Positions 44,285 through 58,400 of a stretch of DNA of 64,000 nt are shown here, piece after piece. Source of the stretch: Smittia aterrima (lineage: Eukaryota > Arthropoda > Insecta > Diptera > Chironomidae); NCBI GenBank assembly GCA_033063855.1, contig CP093831.1, positions 16,182,001-16,246,000 on the forward strand, in the 5' to 3' direction. The position numbers were made by a program, and so were the translations under genes. Each line of letters starts with the position of its first letter. Position 1 is the stretch's first letter. A model generated the notes under the pieces. The model searched no databases. It was not told where the DNA came from and saw nothing but the letters and a program-made list of their open reading frames with translations.

Positions 44285-47200
44285 CGTTGTTGCTGTCTGC
44301 TATCGTGATTGTGACAGCGATATTAATAAATTGTAAAATCGCTCTTCCGTCTGCCGGGAGAGTTTTCCTCGTTGAAAGCAGCGAAGGGAAAAAAAAATCT
44401 TTATTGCAAAGCCAACCGACTGCTTGTTGTCAACTCTTTGTGAATGGAGAAATTATTTTTACGATCCCAAATTGATACTAAAGCACATTATCTGGATACA
44501 TTTTATGATGCATTCATTCATTCCAACAGACGAGTGTGCTCAGCGCGGTAGAGACAAACGCCCGCTTGATCTTCTGCGTTTTATGCTCGTCTTATGTTGC
44601 GAATGTGTATGACGGCGTTTAATTAAATTGCATACACAGACATGGAGTTGATTTGGAAGTAGTTTGTCTTTTGTCGTCGTTGTCGACGTGGCTTTGATGA
44701 TGTTCTATCGTCGAACACAAAAAAATGGGGAGCGAGAGTGCACGGGAAGATTCTAAAAATAAATTACAAATGCGACGAGAGAGAGAGAAACAATGAATTA
44801 TCAGATGCACATGGGAAAAATGTTCAATTTAAAAAACTGCTGGTTGGACTTTTTCTCATTCGTTTTGCAGTTTTTTTTTGCAGATGTCATTCGAATGATT
44901 TTCAGTTTATTTCCGGAGGCACTGCCGGAACTTTTATGACTCTTTGGCATTCGAGCTTTCGCTACGTTGAACGTACGATTGTTTCTGATTGGATTTGCAT
45001 CAAGATCATGGATGATTCTTGTCATAACGAAAATAACGTGAAAGTTTATCAAACATCAAGTCCGCAATGACAATTAACAACTCTGAGCTAAGTCTTTGCA
45101 AGTACACTCAATTCAATTTGAACGACAAATCAGCTCTAACAAAAAACAGACCGAAAGTTACTTTCATTGCTGTTTTAGCGCAAATGAGAATGAAGTTGTA
45201 ATTAAACAACTTTTTAAGCTACGCGGGACTCAAAGATTGAAAAAAGACTCGAATGTGTTTATGTTAATCGCACTTAAGCGAGTTAGTCAATTCAGCAATT
45301 AAAACTTCTTTTGTATACAATTTCATTCGCACCCAGACAACAATGTTCTTCTTGGATTCGTGTTTCAATTGAAGATTTCATTGCGCAATTCAGTCTAAAA
45401 AGCGTTTTTGTTTTCGCTTATACTTGAGAAAGATAAATTCTTCAAAGTTTAGATCCCGCTGGGGCCATTTGTTTGTTGTGTGCAGTCAATGCCTTGAGAT
45501 TGCCAAGTGAAACACTCATACAGCAATTAACAATTACAATTGAGAGCCGTTAATTGAAATTTTGAACGTTGCTTATTAACACATTTAGTTGTTAGTTGTC
45601 CAGCTATTTCTTGCGTCTCGATTTCGCCTTTTCAATCTTTTGTCTTCTGTTCACCAAAAGCTCTATCCGCTCACAACAGTTTAATAGATTAATCACGAAG
45701 AAATTAACTCTAATGCCGCTATTACGAAGCCTCAAGTACCTACACATGCCGTCTCCGCTCGATAAAGAAAAATCTTTAGAAGAAAGAATGTCGCAGCCGT
45801 CATGTGTGGACTACGACGAGAGTAATTGGCGTTGAGACTATAGAAATGTAAGTGTTAAAAAATTTATAAATTCGTGTCAATTGATTTTCTAATTTCCGAA
45901 GATTTCTGAGCTCACTGAGACTTTTAATTAAAAAGTATCAACGCGTTTTTCAGGCACATGCGACAGTAAATTTTTAGTGTGTGAATGTGAAAACGAATTT
46001 CTTGGCCCGGTCAATGCAAAGCAGCAAAGAGATTACTCACTTCGTCGAAGCAATAATAAACGTTCCATTAAGTCGACTCGATCTCGATAATTTTTCTGAG
46101 ACTTTTGTTTCATTAGAAGCACTTAGAATTGGATTGAAGTCTGAAGAGAGAACGAAGACTAAAAGTCAAAGCGACACGAATAAAAAAATAATTTTGATAT
46201 CAAACGTAAGAACAAGTTTTCTTACTTCTCGCTTTTTATTGTCTTTATGGAATATTTGGAGGATTGGAAGATATTTTGTTTGCGTCTGGGTTAAAGAATT
46301 TTTACTGGCGAGTTTGGAAACACGTTTTAAATTCTCTGTCCCTCATGACGACGTGTTTCTCCTTCAATTCATCGCTCAGATTTGGAGACAAATGTCATTT
46401 ATTTCAAGTGAAATGTATGAACGCAGAAGCAATTCGATTAATCAACGAGCTTGACCTTCTCTCTTTGAACAATGCGTGACATTCTTTAAGAAAGCAACCC
46501 GTAAAGATTCAGTCGACACAATCTTAAGATTCTTTTTTATTTCTACCTCGCTTTGCTTTTATGTTTTTATTTTCTCGAAAAATACTGCACGAAGCAACAC
46601 ATTTTTAATTCATTTTAGTTTTCTTTAAGGAACAATAATAAATTGTTGTTTTGGATCGGTAACATTTCTTCTTCGGTTTATGGTAATTTCGGTAATGGGA
46701 AATCGAGGTGATTCACGTTGGAATCTTACTGAGACACTGCGCAATGAGAGAATTTATGCGATGAAAGCCCGATGCCAAAAAGTTTTCTTGTTTTTCCTTC
46801 ACGTTGCAGTATAAAAGTCAAGGCAGCAATTCTAATTCGATTAAGGATGAAACTTACCAATTGACTTCTTGTCTGCTGATTCTGTGTCGTATCCGAGTTT
46901 ACTTTTTCTTTTTAATTCACCACAAATTTACATTGCATTGGACTTGCTCTTTATCACTGTTTTCCTGGTCGATTCTTCTGTTTGCTCCGCACGTAGAGTG
47001 CAAGGTTTTACTTCTAGTCACAGATGAAGCAAAAAAAAAACCTCACATGTGGGAGATGAAGGCTAGAAAGCATGAACGAGAGGAGAAAAAGAACAAATTG
47101 TCGTGAATAATTCTTATTTGCCTTCGGTTTTAATCGACGTCAATTGATCGTCTTCTTGTTCAATGAGCGCAATAATATTTTTCGATTTCATTCTATCGTC

Positions 47201-50200
47201 AAGTCGTAAAAAATTGTCGCAGCAACTTTTAAGTTGGCAGAAGTCGTACGAGCAATTGAATTACTTCCCAAAAATAAAACAAACTTTGAGCGCAATTAAT
47301 TTTAATTAATTTTCAATTAAACTATGATTAAAATAATGAAACGAGAAGTTTCCTACACACAACTCAGTATTCGGCAGTGCCAATATAAGAATTGCTTCGA
47401 GTTTAGTTTTTGCCGATGTCGCTTTGCTGAGAAAGCGAGAAAGCGACTGAGTGGGAGAGTGAGAGAGAATGTGTCTGGCATAAGAACAGAAATTTCATTT
47501 GCAAATACAATTTAATGTTTTTGCGCTTTGCCTTCAATTGTACGAGAAATAGAGCGGTGGCTTTAGCTAGTAGAGCAGTTTATTGATTAAATAATTAAAT
47601 TTCAGTACGTTAAATTAAACCGATTAATTTTTTTCTTCTTTCTCGATTCATAGAAAATTTCCTTTTTCGTTCGGCGTTTTATATTTCACTTGAGGGAAAC
47701 AATATCATTCGTAATAGAACATGAGAGAGTTAGCCGGATCGAGTCACTTGTAATTGCTGACATTATAAGAATGACAATTGAATTAAATCAATATCCTTGA
47801 GAAAATATATTATTTTTGCCAAACGGAATTGCACATTTACTTTATCATAAATTATGAATATCAAAAACACGCCGCGAGCCGAAATAAAAAGTGATCTAAT
47901 AATAAACTTTGAAAGCAAGAAAACAAAAAATTAAATATTTTAATTGGAAAATATTTCTCTGTTTCTTTCGAGAAATGCTTTCAGAACGAATGATGATTTT
48001 TTGGTACTACTGGCTCTTTGAGTTGTAAAGAAAAAAAAATTAAAAATAAAATAAAGCACCAACTGGTTCACATAATAAATAATCGTACACATTTCACTCG
48101 AAGCAGATTATTTTCGTAGAAATTGAACAACATTGCCGCTGCTCATCGCAAAGCATGTTTGCGTTCTTTTATTAGAAGACGAACAAGTATCTTCGAATAT
48201 TTTTTATTAATCATTACGCAACTATGAGATGTGGCGCAAGTAGATCATGGAGCAACATATTAACTCAAAATAATTTATGATCATTAAGAGTGGAATGAGA
48301 GTTAGTTTTCCCTCCTCGATCCGCACTTCAGGAAATGTTTGTAAATAAATATTTTGAGTTGATTCTTTCGCGGGCTGAACAGGCGGAAATAATTTTTCCG
48401 CAATCGCGTTACGACAGAATGAAATTGTCACCAATTAAATCAACGAGAGAGTGAGAGATACAAAAAAAAACAGTCTTGCAATTTACATTTCAACATCTTT
48501 CACTGCGCCTCCTTCCAATTAATTTCCTGTCGTTATTCCACTGCGAATTGTCGGCGAATTTTTCTGAAGCGCGTCGCACAATCTTCAATCACAAACGAAT
48601 GATAAAAATCAAAAACTTTTCCTTCTCCTTTCGATGTTTGTCAACAGAAAATTTATTTTTCACAAAATTAATCTTTTAATTTTTTACTCTGCAATTTTTA
48701 TTTCGCAAGCAGTTATTTTGTTTTTTGTGTCAAAAATTATAAAAATTTATTTTCTGACTCCCGCGTGAGTGAGAGCGTTACGCCACTTCAATCCGTTCTG
48801 TCCGAAATCTAACAAAGTACTGAGGCAATCGGAATCGAAAGAAGAAAAAAATGTATAATTGTTGTCTAAACACAGCAAAGTGCACACTGACTATGCGTGT
48901 ATATTTTTCGGTTAAGTATTTTTGCCTGATACATTTAATTGTTGTGTTTGTTAGTGTTTTTATTTTTCTTCTTCTCCGTTTCCTTCTTTACAATTTCTCG
49001 TTGTCTTAAACTTATCTTTCCATGTACTCTCCCAAAAACCGACCGAGCAATATCTTCTTCTTTCTTATGGACACAAAATAAATTTCATTTCGGGCCATAC
49101 ATGTAAGATGAATTATTCGGTCGGCAGTCGCACATGTGTGTAGTGGTAAAGTGTTTTGCTATAGTTTTAGCTTTTTATTACGGAGGAGTTTGAGGATGGA
49201 GACGTACGACGACGACGAACAACAAGAAGCCTTCGATTAATTCGCTCTTTTTCCACTCTCAAACTCTCACTCTCTCTCGCATTTTCCGAAAAGCATTGTG
49301 AAGAGCCTCGGATTCGACTTTTACGACGTGTGATCACAGATAGTTTTCTGACTTCTTCGGCGGGACACATTGTCACGAGATTCTCTCTCGCTCTGCCATG
49401 CTGCCGCATCATGAACATACAATACAGGAAATGCTCGTTTGCCTACGAAACTCGGGAGCACGAGAATATATCAAGCAAGATGTATCTAGGAAATATTTTA
49501 TATCGTGAGAGTGAAAGGAAGAGCGTGAGAGAACATAAAATTGCAATGCGATAACTTCGGACGATTCGTCGTCGTCGTCTGACTCAAACCTTATGCTAGA
49601 ATAGTTTCTCTTCTATAAACACTATGGGCTGTTAATGTTCTACACATGTATTTATAGAAACGGGCGATAAAACTCCATATTCTAACATAAAACACACAAA
49701 TCGATACTTGAAATTTGCGAAACTGAAAATTTTAGCCTTTTTCTAAAAGTTTGATTCGACTATAGTTTGTTAGAATATTTTATTATTCTTCGTACGTCTC
49801 ACTCGCGCTAGCAGCTCATGTCATACACAAACAAGCCGAACTCTCCTCGCATGTAGAATATTTTGAAATTTTATTGTTTCGCTCATAACCAATCAAAATA
49901 TTATCATGTAACATTGCAAAAAAAACTTTGTGTGAATAAATAATTGATTTGGACGCGCGCGACGACGGTTGAAGCGACTTCAAACATGTCGAAGCCTTCA
50001 ATTTGCTGCTGCTGTTGCTGGTTTGCGCGATATGTTATTGAAAATTTATGAGGGAAGGAGATTAAAATTGAGCCTCTTAATTGCGATCGATTTTCCCCAC
50101 CACACGTCTTTGCAATGCATGCAAAGCTCTTTTCCCTTTTGCGTGAACTGCATCAGAACTCACGTTCCATCTCACTCCCTCTCTCTCCTTGCAGCTATAA

Positions 50201-52450
50201 ATCAGATTAAATGTTTTTCATCGCTTGTGCGGCTTTCGATTGAAGAAAATTCGACGGAGGAGGAAGGAAAAAATCGTTAATTTGTCATGAAACTTGCACT
50301 CAAACTATGAAAACGAAATAATTGCTTTTTTGCGTTTCTGTTTAAAAACTTTTCACCGTTCTAACGTTGCTTATAACACAGCAAACTTTTGACTCTGCCT
50401 AGCTTAATCCTATCGCTATGCAAAAGTATGCTTTAGCGTCTAAACACTGATTTCGGTTTCAGTTTCAATAGTTTAATGGAAGAAAGAAGAGTTTATGTAT
50501 TTATGCTCAGATTTGTTTTTTAGTTTTCATACTCGACTCGAACTCGCAAATCGGATTTTCGAGACTTAGTGTGGGTGACAGTTTTTGATTGTGTGCCATC
50601 GGTTGTGAAGCAGCAAGAGCTGCTCTGAAATGTGCAAAAACAAAGCCAGCGACGACTAATAGTTTCTTTCATATTCGCATTTGTCGGTGAGGGTCTGATG
50701 AACGACAAGCGGCTCTTTAACAACATATGTGTCGCATACATTACTTAGACAATTCGGTAAAGACATCAATAAATATTCTCGATTGTTTATTACAACTTGA
50801 CTTGTCTTACGTTGACTTCTCGAATTTCGTTTTGTTTATAATTCCAATAAGCATCAACTCAGAACCTGTTGAAGCTTTTATGAATTTTTCTTTTTGACCC
50901 AATTTCGAATTATTTATGTTAGTTGGTTCTAAAATGACTGACGAGCAAAAAAAAATGTGAAATAAAATAAATTAATTTGTCATAATCATCACGATGCACT
51001 TCACACATCAATCACTTTCACGTGAAACGAGGACAAATTTAGAATTTCCATAAATTTCGCTAAAAGAGAGCAGAAGAGAATTTGCATATTTAATTTCGTT
51101 AATCAGACAACTTTTCCCATTGCATGGACGACGAATCATGTGAGTAGCGCACACAATTCTAAACTTCCTCAAACCACTTCGGCTTTCATCGTCTCTCTCG
51201 CCAAAAAAACATTTTCATTCTCTTCTTGCTTGTTTGAACGGACACGAAGACGTCGAAATATTCTCCTCAACCGGCATTCGGAGAACGCGATCGGATTTTC
51301 ACTCTCAGCGATACTTTAATTTTAATTTATATCTCTACATATTGCATCGCACACACACACGAAGCATAACATCACTTAATTTTGATTAGTACTTGAATTT
51401 TAATTCTTATTTCGTGAGTAGGACATGCTCTGCTATTAATACGAATGTTTTTATTTCGGTTCGCTGATGTGTTCGTTCGAGGAATGATTCATGAATAATG
51501 CTTCGTCGTTTCGAGAAGTTACCGATTAAGAATTCAGAGTGACATCACTTCTTGATTGAGACTATAGAAATTCGCCATGAAAATTCGTCCCAAACACATT
51601 CGTAATGAACAATAAAAATAAAACTATCAGCATAGAAAATATTTTCCATAGATTTTAGTTTGATTACACTTGTGTGCATTCAACTCCACTTCATGGAATC
51701 TAAATCATGAATTCTCAGAGCCTCCCACCGCAGTCCCAACAATGCCACATTTCCAATCCGACAGCAGAAGGGTTTTTTTTTGGTTCGGGGGTTCGATGGT
51801 GAACTAAGAGGCTACTAACGGACGAACAGATTTTCTTTCTTCTTTTTCAACAACAAAGTCATTCACAATTTATAGCTTTTTACTGCAAACGAATATGAAA
51901 AATCTATGAAGGCGATATCGAAACTGCTCGCGTATTGATTAAAATACTTTTGATACGAGTTCAACTCTTGAATGATGAATTGAATTTCGGATGAAAAATT
52001 GTTCATTTATTGTCGTCGATTCAAGTTTTTTGATGTTATCGAAAGTCTTATTTAACGTAATTATTGACGAAACTAAGTAGCTTCAATTTACATATGAATT
52101 AAGCGTCTCGCTATCGGCGTGGGTTGAGAGTTTCAAGCAAATTTATTGCCTTATTGTTCGAATCTCTCTCTCGCTGTCTTTCGGTCAATTTTTCCGGGAA
52201 CCGTCAAGAAATGAATTTAATGATTCAAAGTTATTTTGTATTCGCTCCAACATCTTAACGCTGCCGCCTTCATTTTTAGTAATTGCTGTTCAAGTATTTT
52301 TAATGGTTTTATTCATGACTCAGTCGTCGAGGATTCTTCATTGAGAAACATGAATCATTGTCGTTTTCTTAATTAGCACTTAACAGTCTTGTAGAGTTAT
52401 GCTCGCGGAGATTTCTTCATCAGGATATTGACAAGTTTTGGCTTTCATTT
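44285..52450. other. Gene-poor DNA upstream of the abrupt-like gene, part 1
   Basis: No recognisable protein. The longest frame, 45981-46454 (plus, 157 residues), has no domain, no signal peptide and no splice context that makes sense. Several lines carry GA/CT-rich stretches and CpG-rich patches (for example 49200-49300 and 51170-51310) suggestive of promoter or enhancer DNA. Untranslated 5' exons of the BTB gene may lie here. Confidence 0.35.
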
Positions 52451-55400
52451 CTATTTCAGGACAATGGGGAAAAATATCGTCTACAATGAAGTAATCTGGA
52501 GGACAAAGTGGAGCAAGGGAGCAGGTTGGAAAATTGCGGATATTGTAAAGGTAGGAAGCACGAAACGAGAACTTCTCCTTTTATTTTAAACACACATTTC
52601 ACATCTCATTCAATTTACATGTCTAATTAAATTATCTGGAACTCTGAAACTGAGAGGATCTTCTCGAAAGAAAATAATAAAAAAGTGAACCCTAAAGTTT
52701 CATTTTGAATGATGTAGCTCCGACTATCTTTGTGTTTACTCTGACATGTTCGGTCCGATCTTAATTCCTTCGCTTTGCCCGGAGAACGAGACTTCAAACC
52801 TTTGTGCCGAAGAAGCAATAAGAGTTAAACTAAAACGTACCCGTCGTGTGTAATAAAAAATTATATGACGGTCTTTTCATTATGCATGATTGACTTATTT
52901 CAATTACATGTTCGAGAAGTCGAAAGAAATACCAGTTTCACAGGTCGCTGGAAGAAATCTCTTTTGGATTATAAATGTTATTGAGCACGCAAGTACATTG
53001 GACCTTAAACCAATTTTCAATTAAACGATGAATCAGTTGTTAAGACAAAACCTGATTTATAAATCACTAAGCACTCAGTGTGAGAGACGGGTGAGGTTAC
53101 GAAATGTTTTGCCGATCGTCGTTGTCGTCGTCGTTTTGATTCTGTATCTTCATCTCTTCTAATTATTTAAAGACGCTAATGCTAGGCGCAGGAAGAGAAG
53201 CTCAATTCTAAATTGTTTCCGAACGCGTGGAGAGAAGAGGTGAACAAACCCACTAAAGAAATATTGTGACGAAAATCTCTCTTTATCTATTTATTGCTTC
53301 GAACATTTCGTTTTATGATTTTACGGGGCTTTTTTAATTCAAGAAAAAGTAGTTGACTTATTGATTCTTTGTTCTTTTGACTGGCTTGAAATTACTCATT
53401 CTGCTAAGAGATATTCGAGCGGAAGCTTAAATCGGAACAATCAAAGAAAAAGTTCGATTCTAGGATTTTTGAAATTTTGAAATTTAAATTGTGAAAGTTT
53501 AAAGTCTCGTAACAGTTTCAAATGTTAAGCCACCATTAAAAGTCAAAGCGAAGATGCTCGCTCTCTAAACCATCCAACAACAAACATCGACATCATCTTT
53601 TTCCCCAAAAGCAAAACTCGACACAAAAACTCGAATCTCCTCCGATGAAAATACCAAAACATTATCAATTGAAGATGAGAAGAAAAAAAAGCGTTTTTTT
53701 ATTACTTCGAACACATCTCGAAAGGAGATAGAGAGACAAAAATATTCAAATTTTCATATAAGAATTACCTCGAAACCAGTTTTCAACTAAAACTGTTTAG
53801 TATAAAATTAACCATTTTTATATCAAATACGATTTCTTCATTCAAAATTTATGGGACACATTTTTTTTCTTCTCTCCTCCGTCGTCGTTTGATTTTTTTC
53901 CGTTGCTTAAAATTTAATGAAAACACCGAAAGAAACAAAATATCTAAAGAGTCACTGCTTGGTACCTCACGGAAAAATAAACGAAGCGATAAAAATGTTT
54001 GCCTCATACTGTAAGCTGAGAGATGCTGTGGGGACGGCATTTGATAGCAATAAACCTTCATCGCAATCGAGCGAGCGAAGTCGAACGAAATAGTAAAACG
54101 ACAATTTTTTGGTGTCCAAAAAAAAAGTTTAACATTTTTGTGTAATAGCTCTGCGTTGTATAAATGTATGGAGATTTTATACGGCCACTCTAATCTTCTT
54201 TCATTGAAAATATATTGCTGATACTTTCCGCTTCAACTCTCTGTGGGCTATGTAGGTTTATGTAAATGTTCATTAATTTCGGAGTTTTCGTGAGATGACC
54301 ACAAAAAATAAAACTAACGAATTGGCAGAGTAGAGAATCAAACACCTGAATTGATTTCCCTCTAATTCAATGAATCCTTTGTGGACTCTTTCGCTTGACA
54401 ACGGTTAAAGAATTAATCTCTCGAGGGATTTCTCGTTGAAAATCTTTCTGAATGGGAATCGTGCCGTTCGCGATCTTAATGAATGATGACGACGGAAATA
54501 GACGCGCGAGATTGGAGAACTTTTTAGATTGCAACGAGAATGGTGCACTCATGAGTTTGTCGTCATGAAAGACTTTGCTCTGCTAGTAACAAACGTATTA
54601 AATGTATTTATAGAGAATGTGTCGCATCGCATTTACTTCCTCTTGCTTTGCGATTGTGTCTTGTACACTTGTTGGAGATCAATCAAGTAGTTTGCTCGCT
54701 CACACGCGATGATCTCGATAAAATGCGTAAAGGATGGTTGGTCTTATTTATAATTTGCTACAATTGTCGCTTTGAATGAAGCAAGCGACAGACGAGAAGA
54801 GAAAACTAAAGTCAGGGCCGTGTCGCCGCATCCACAACTCGATTTCTTCTCGTTCGCTTTACTCAATACCCGAAATTTGTGACTAATATAATTTATGACT
54901 CTTAACGAAAAATAATGTAAAAAGAGCTTTATTTCTCATGCACACGATGAAAATTGGAATTGATGGCCACATTCAAATCGTCGTCCACGAATGTACCACA
55001 AGTTTATCTACATTTTAGCTTATTTTCGGTTGTTGTTGCTGCTTTTGTTTATTATATTTTTATTCAAATAATCAACATCGGCCCCGGCCAACAACAATCG
55101 AAGAGCTTAAGAGAAGTAACATCTACTTGGAGTTGTGTATAACAAATACGCCCAAAATATTTTGATTCGGCCAATTGTATAGCCGTTTAAGTTTAAGAAA
55201 TACACCAAAAAAAATTATCTGAAAAATACAAAGATCTCTCATAATGAATATTAAATGATATAAAATGTTGATCAACCGAAATAATTTACATAATTATTTT
55301 GGTGATTTCTTGTGACCGTCCGACAAAGATAAAATAGACAGAGGAGAAATAAACTGGGCAGTTCGTGTGTAAGGTGAGGTTGTCGTCGAGAGAAGGAGTA

Positions 55401-58400
55401 AAGAGCCAAATATCTGCAAAATATCTAACGGTAAAAAGTTATCTCGATCATGGGAAGATCTCGTGCATTAAAAGTTCGACGAAGAATGATTGAAGAAGAT
55501 GTTGACAAGTTGTTTGTATTCTTAAAGAATTCGAAGCAACAACAAAAAGATTTTCGCCAAGTAAAAAATATTCTTTCATTGCCTGTTATCATTGCGGTTA
55601 TTAAAATATTTGAAATTAACTGAAAAAACTATGATCCAATCGAAAGGATTGTCATGGGAGTTTCCATTGTATCATGATCACTGTCGAACGATCCCCATTA
55701 GAGGAGAAGATCATCATCGAATAATTGCTATGGCTTGTGTTAGTAAAGAGCCAAATATCATTGGAATGGAAACTAAAAATATATAAATTTTATTACCCCG
55801 AAAGAAAAAATCATCGAGAAACGTTTTACTTGTTATCCACACATAAATTTAAACGAGTCTTGTCTCTTCGTCGCTTTTTCTCTCCTCCATTTGTTGAATA
55901 ACCTGAAATAAAGATGATTTCGATTTGAAATATACTCGACTATGATCCGCTATTGCTTTATGTAAGTTTTTTTTTATTTTTTTTACGAATAAAATTATAG
56001 TCACACAGAAAATATTTTTGGTGTGTTTGGTTCACATTCTCTTTCTTTTTTCCTCTCCTTCAATTAAATGTTTATGTCGATATTATTCAAATGAGGCTTA
56101 TTCTTCTACAAAAAGTGGAAAAACATTAATTTACCCGCTTCGTGGAGCTTTCGAATCTTCTTCTGATTTGAAATTTATACATTTTCTGAATTAATTATTG
56201 GTCTTTTGGTAATGGATGGCAATAATAGCCTTTAAACTTGTATGCGATGTGCTCGTTTGATATTTTTCAGCTATAAAAACTTGCCTCGAAATGACTTTTT
56301 ATTGTCGCGTAGCTTAAAGTTTTCGGTGATACCAAGCGACGCACTTCAAGGACTTTTGGCTTCGTAGCTTCTCTTGGAATTAGACTTTTAATTATACTTT
56401 TAGTTAGTTCGTTAGTTTCTGCGCTTCAATTTTAAAAAAGTCTGACGAGTGTTCCCTGTGAACTAACGAGAACTCCAAAGAAGAAGCTCAACACGTGTCA
56501 AAACGTTGTCGATGAATGAAACCTCGTGGGAAATTCTATTTTTCTATTATTCTTTGAAGAAGGTGCATAGAGTGCTAACAATTGAACCTAAAAAATGAAT
56601 ACACTCAGAGCTCTAGTTATTATTTTTTATTGCTCATTGTATGTAAAGAGACTTTTTATGTTTTCGCTCGAAATATGTTCAAACAAAGCAGCGACCTTTT
56701 CGGATGGAACTCTTTGCTAAATTTAATTGAAATTGTTTTAATTATGACGAAGAGACGTCGTCTGTCTATCTTGGAAGCTTGGAAGGTTCTTCATTATCTA
56801 AACATTGCTTAGTTTAAGAAACCCCCAAGGTGACTTCGTTTTAGTTTCCGACAAAACGTTTCTGCATCAAAATTAGCCTTCAGAGTTTGCTGCTGTTGTT
56901 GATAATCACACAACGTGTGGTTTAATCATCGAGCGATTATAGAAAAAGTTTGAATACGATTAGCGATTAATTGCCACGAAAAAAGTTTCAGCATTTCGAG
57001 TCGCAGTGACAAAATGTCTATTGAGTACAAATCGGCCATAATCTCTCGATCGTTGGAAAGGTTGTAACTGTGGATTGTTTTTTTTTTCATTTTGCTTCAT
57101 CTTCACGAAATTAAACAAAACTAAATTTAAATAAAAAATAAATTATAATTTCAATTTCTGTCCATAAACATTTCTCAAGTCGAGGTAAAAACTGGCTACC
57201 ATTAATTTTTCTTCAATTTTATAATCACACAAAAGTAGTGGTAGAGCCACCAATAAAAGACAGAAAAAGTTCCTCCTTAGACGATGGATGCCAAGAAAAA
57301 ATTTAAATCATCTTTAGAGATTTGGTTGGATATTTGGTTACGAGTCGTTGCGAGAGTCACAAATGAAAAAATGTAAATGAGCGACTTATTAGAGGCTTCG
57401 AAACAAAAAAAGCAATTTGCGTAAGAGCAGCGATACCGCATCGCGATTGATTTCAAAGAATTAAACTTCTATTTTATTACACAAGCCATAATCCTGGTTA
57501 TTACACAAGACTACGATGGCAAGTCCGGCTTTTCGTCGAAGATTGGAAAAACGTGTGATGGTTTAATTGCTTTACAGTTGAGCTTTGACTTGAAAATGTT
57601 TATTAGGAAGATTATCATGATCGTCTTTGACTTTATAGATATTTGAATACTTAATGAGGCATCATCCTCATACTCAATCGATGAAACATAATGATCTATT
57701 GCCTTGCACAAATAGAACAATCTAATAAACTTATGGTGTTGCAAAAGAATAAAATAATGACCAAGAGCGAGAGAAGAAAGGAAAGGAGCAGCAGAAAAAC
57801 CTTGAAATCATCCATCGGTGGTTACGGGCTTCAATTAAACAAGCATAAAAGAATGCTCCGATAGATTTCCAGGAAAGGTATAGAAGAGAAAAAAAATTAT
57901 GCTGTTTTTTTAATGTCCATTTTATACAGCACACAATATTGACTATGGGAGTCGAGTGTTTGGGCAAAGTAACAGAAAGAGAGAGAGAGAGATTCTGTAA
58001 ATTGAAGGAATCGAGAAGGCAAGAAACGAAAAATACGAAAAAGATGTTTTTCAGGGAAAGAAATAAAAAATATTTTTTTGGGTAAAAAAATAGTTTTCGA
58101 TTAAATAACAAGAAATGATGTATAAAGAGAAAATAATAGATAAAAATTGTGTATGATAATATATTCCAAGCTGAATCAACCTTTTCTCCCCGAGAAGCAT
58201 CTAAAGTCGAGGAGAAAAATAATAAAATTACAGTTTTCGACTTTTATTTATTTTTTAATAAGAGAATTCGGGCTTGATTGGAAATGAGTTGTCTTCGTCG
58301 TGGTCGTCGTAGAACAAGCTTCTTGTTCGGGACAGTGTTGTTGCACAACTCCCTCAAGCAATCACCTGAGCAAGAAGTAAGCGAAGCTGATTTCATAAAA

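Noticed and set aside
44122..44475. 117-residue plus-strand frame at the BTB first exon
   Set aside because: Antisense of the exon encoding the start of the BTB domain.
45981..46454. 157-residue plus-strand frame
   Set aside because: Longest frame in the desert, but no motif, no matching splice context and no neighbours. A chance frame is more likely, though it was kept in the region description.
52464..52551. Exon-like stretch with TTTCAG before and GTAGG after, reading MGKNIVYNEVIWRTKW
   Set aside because: Good-looking splice sites, but I could not join it to any other exon and recognise no domain.
53440..53475. GTTCGATTCT resembling a tRNA B box
   Set aside because: The upstream sequence does not fold into acceptor, D or anticodon arms and has no A box at the right distance.
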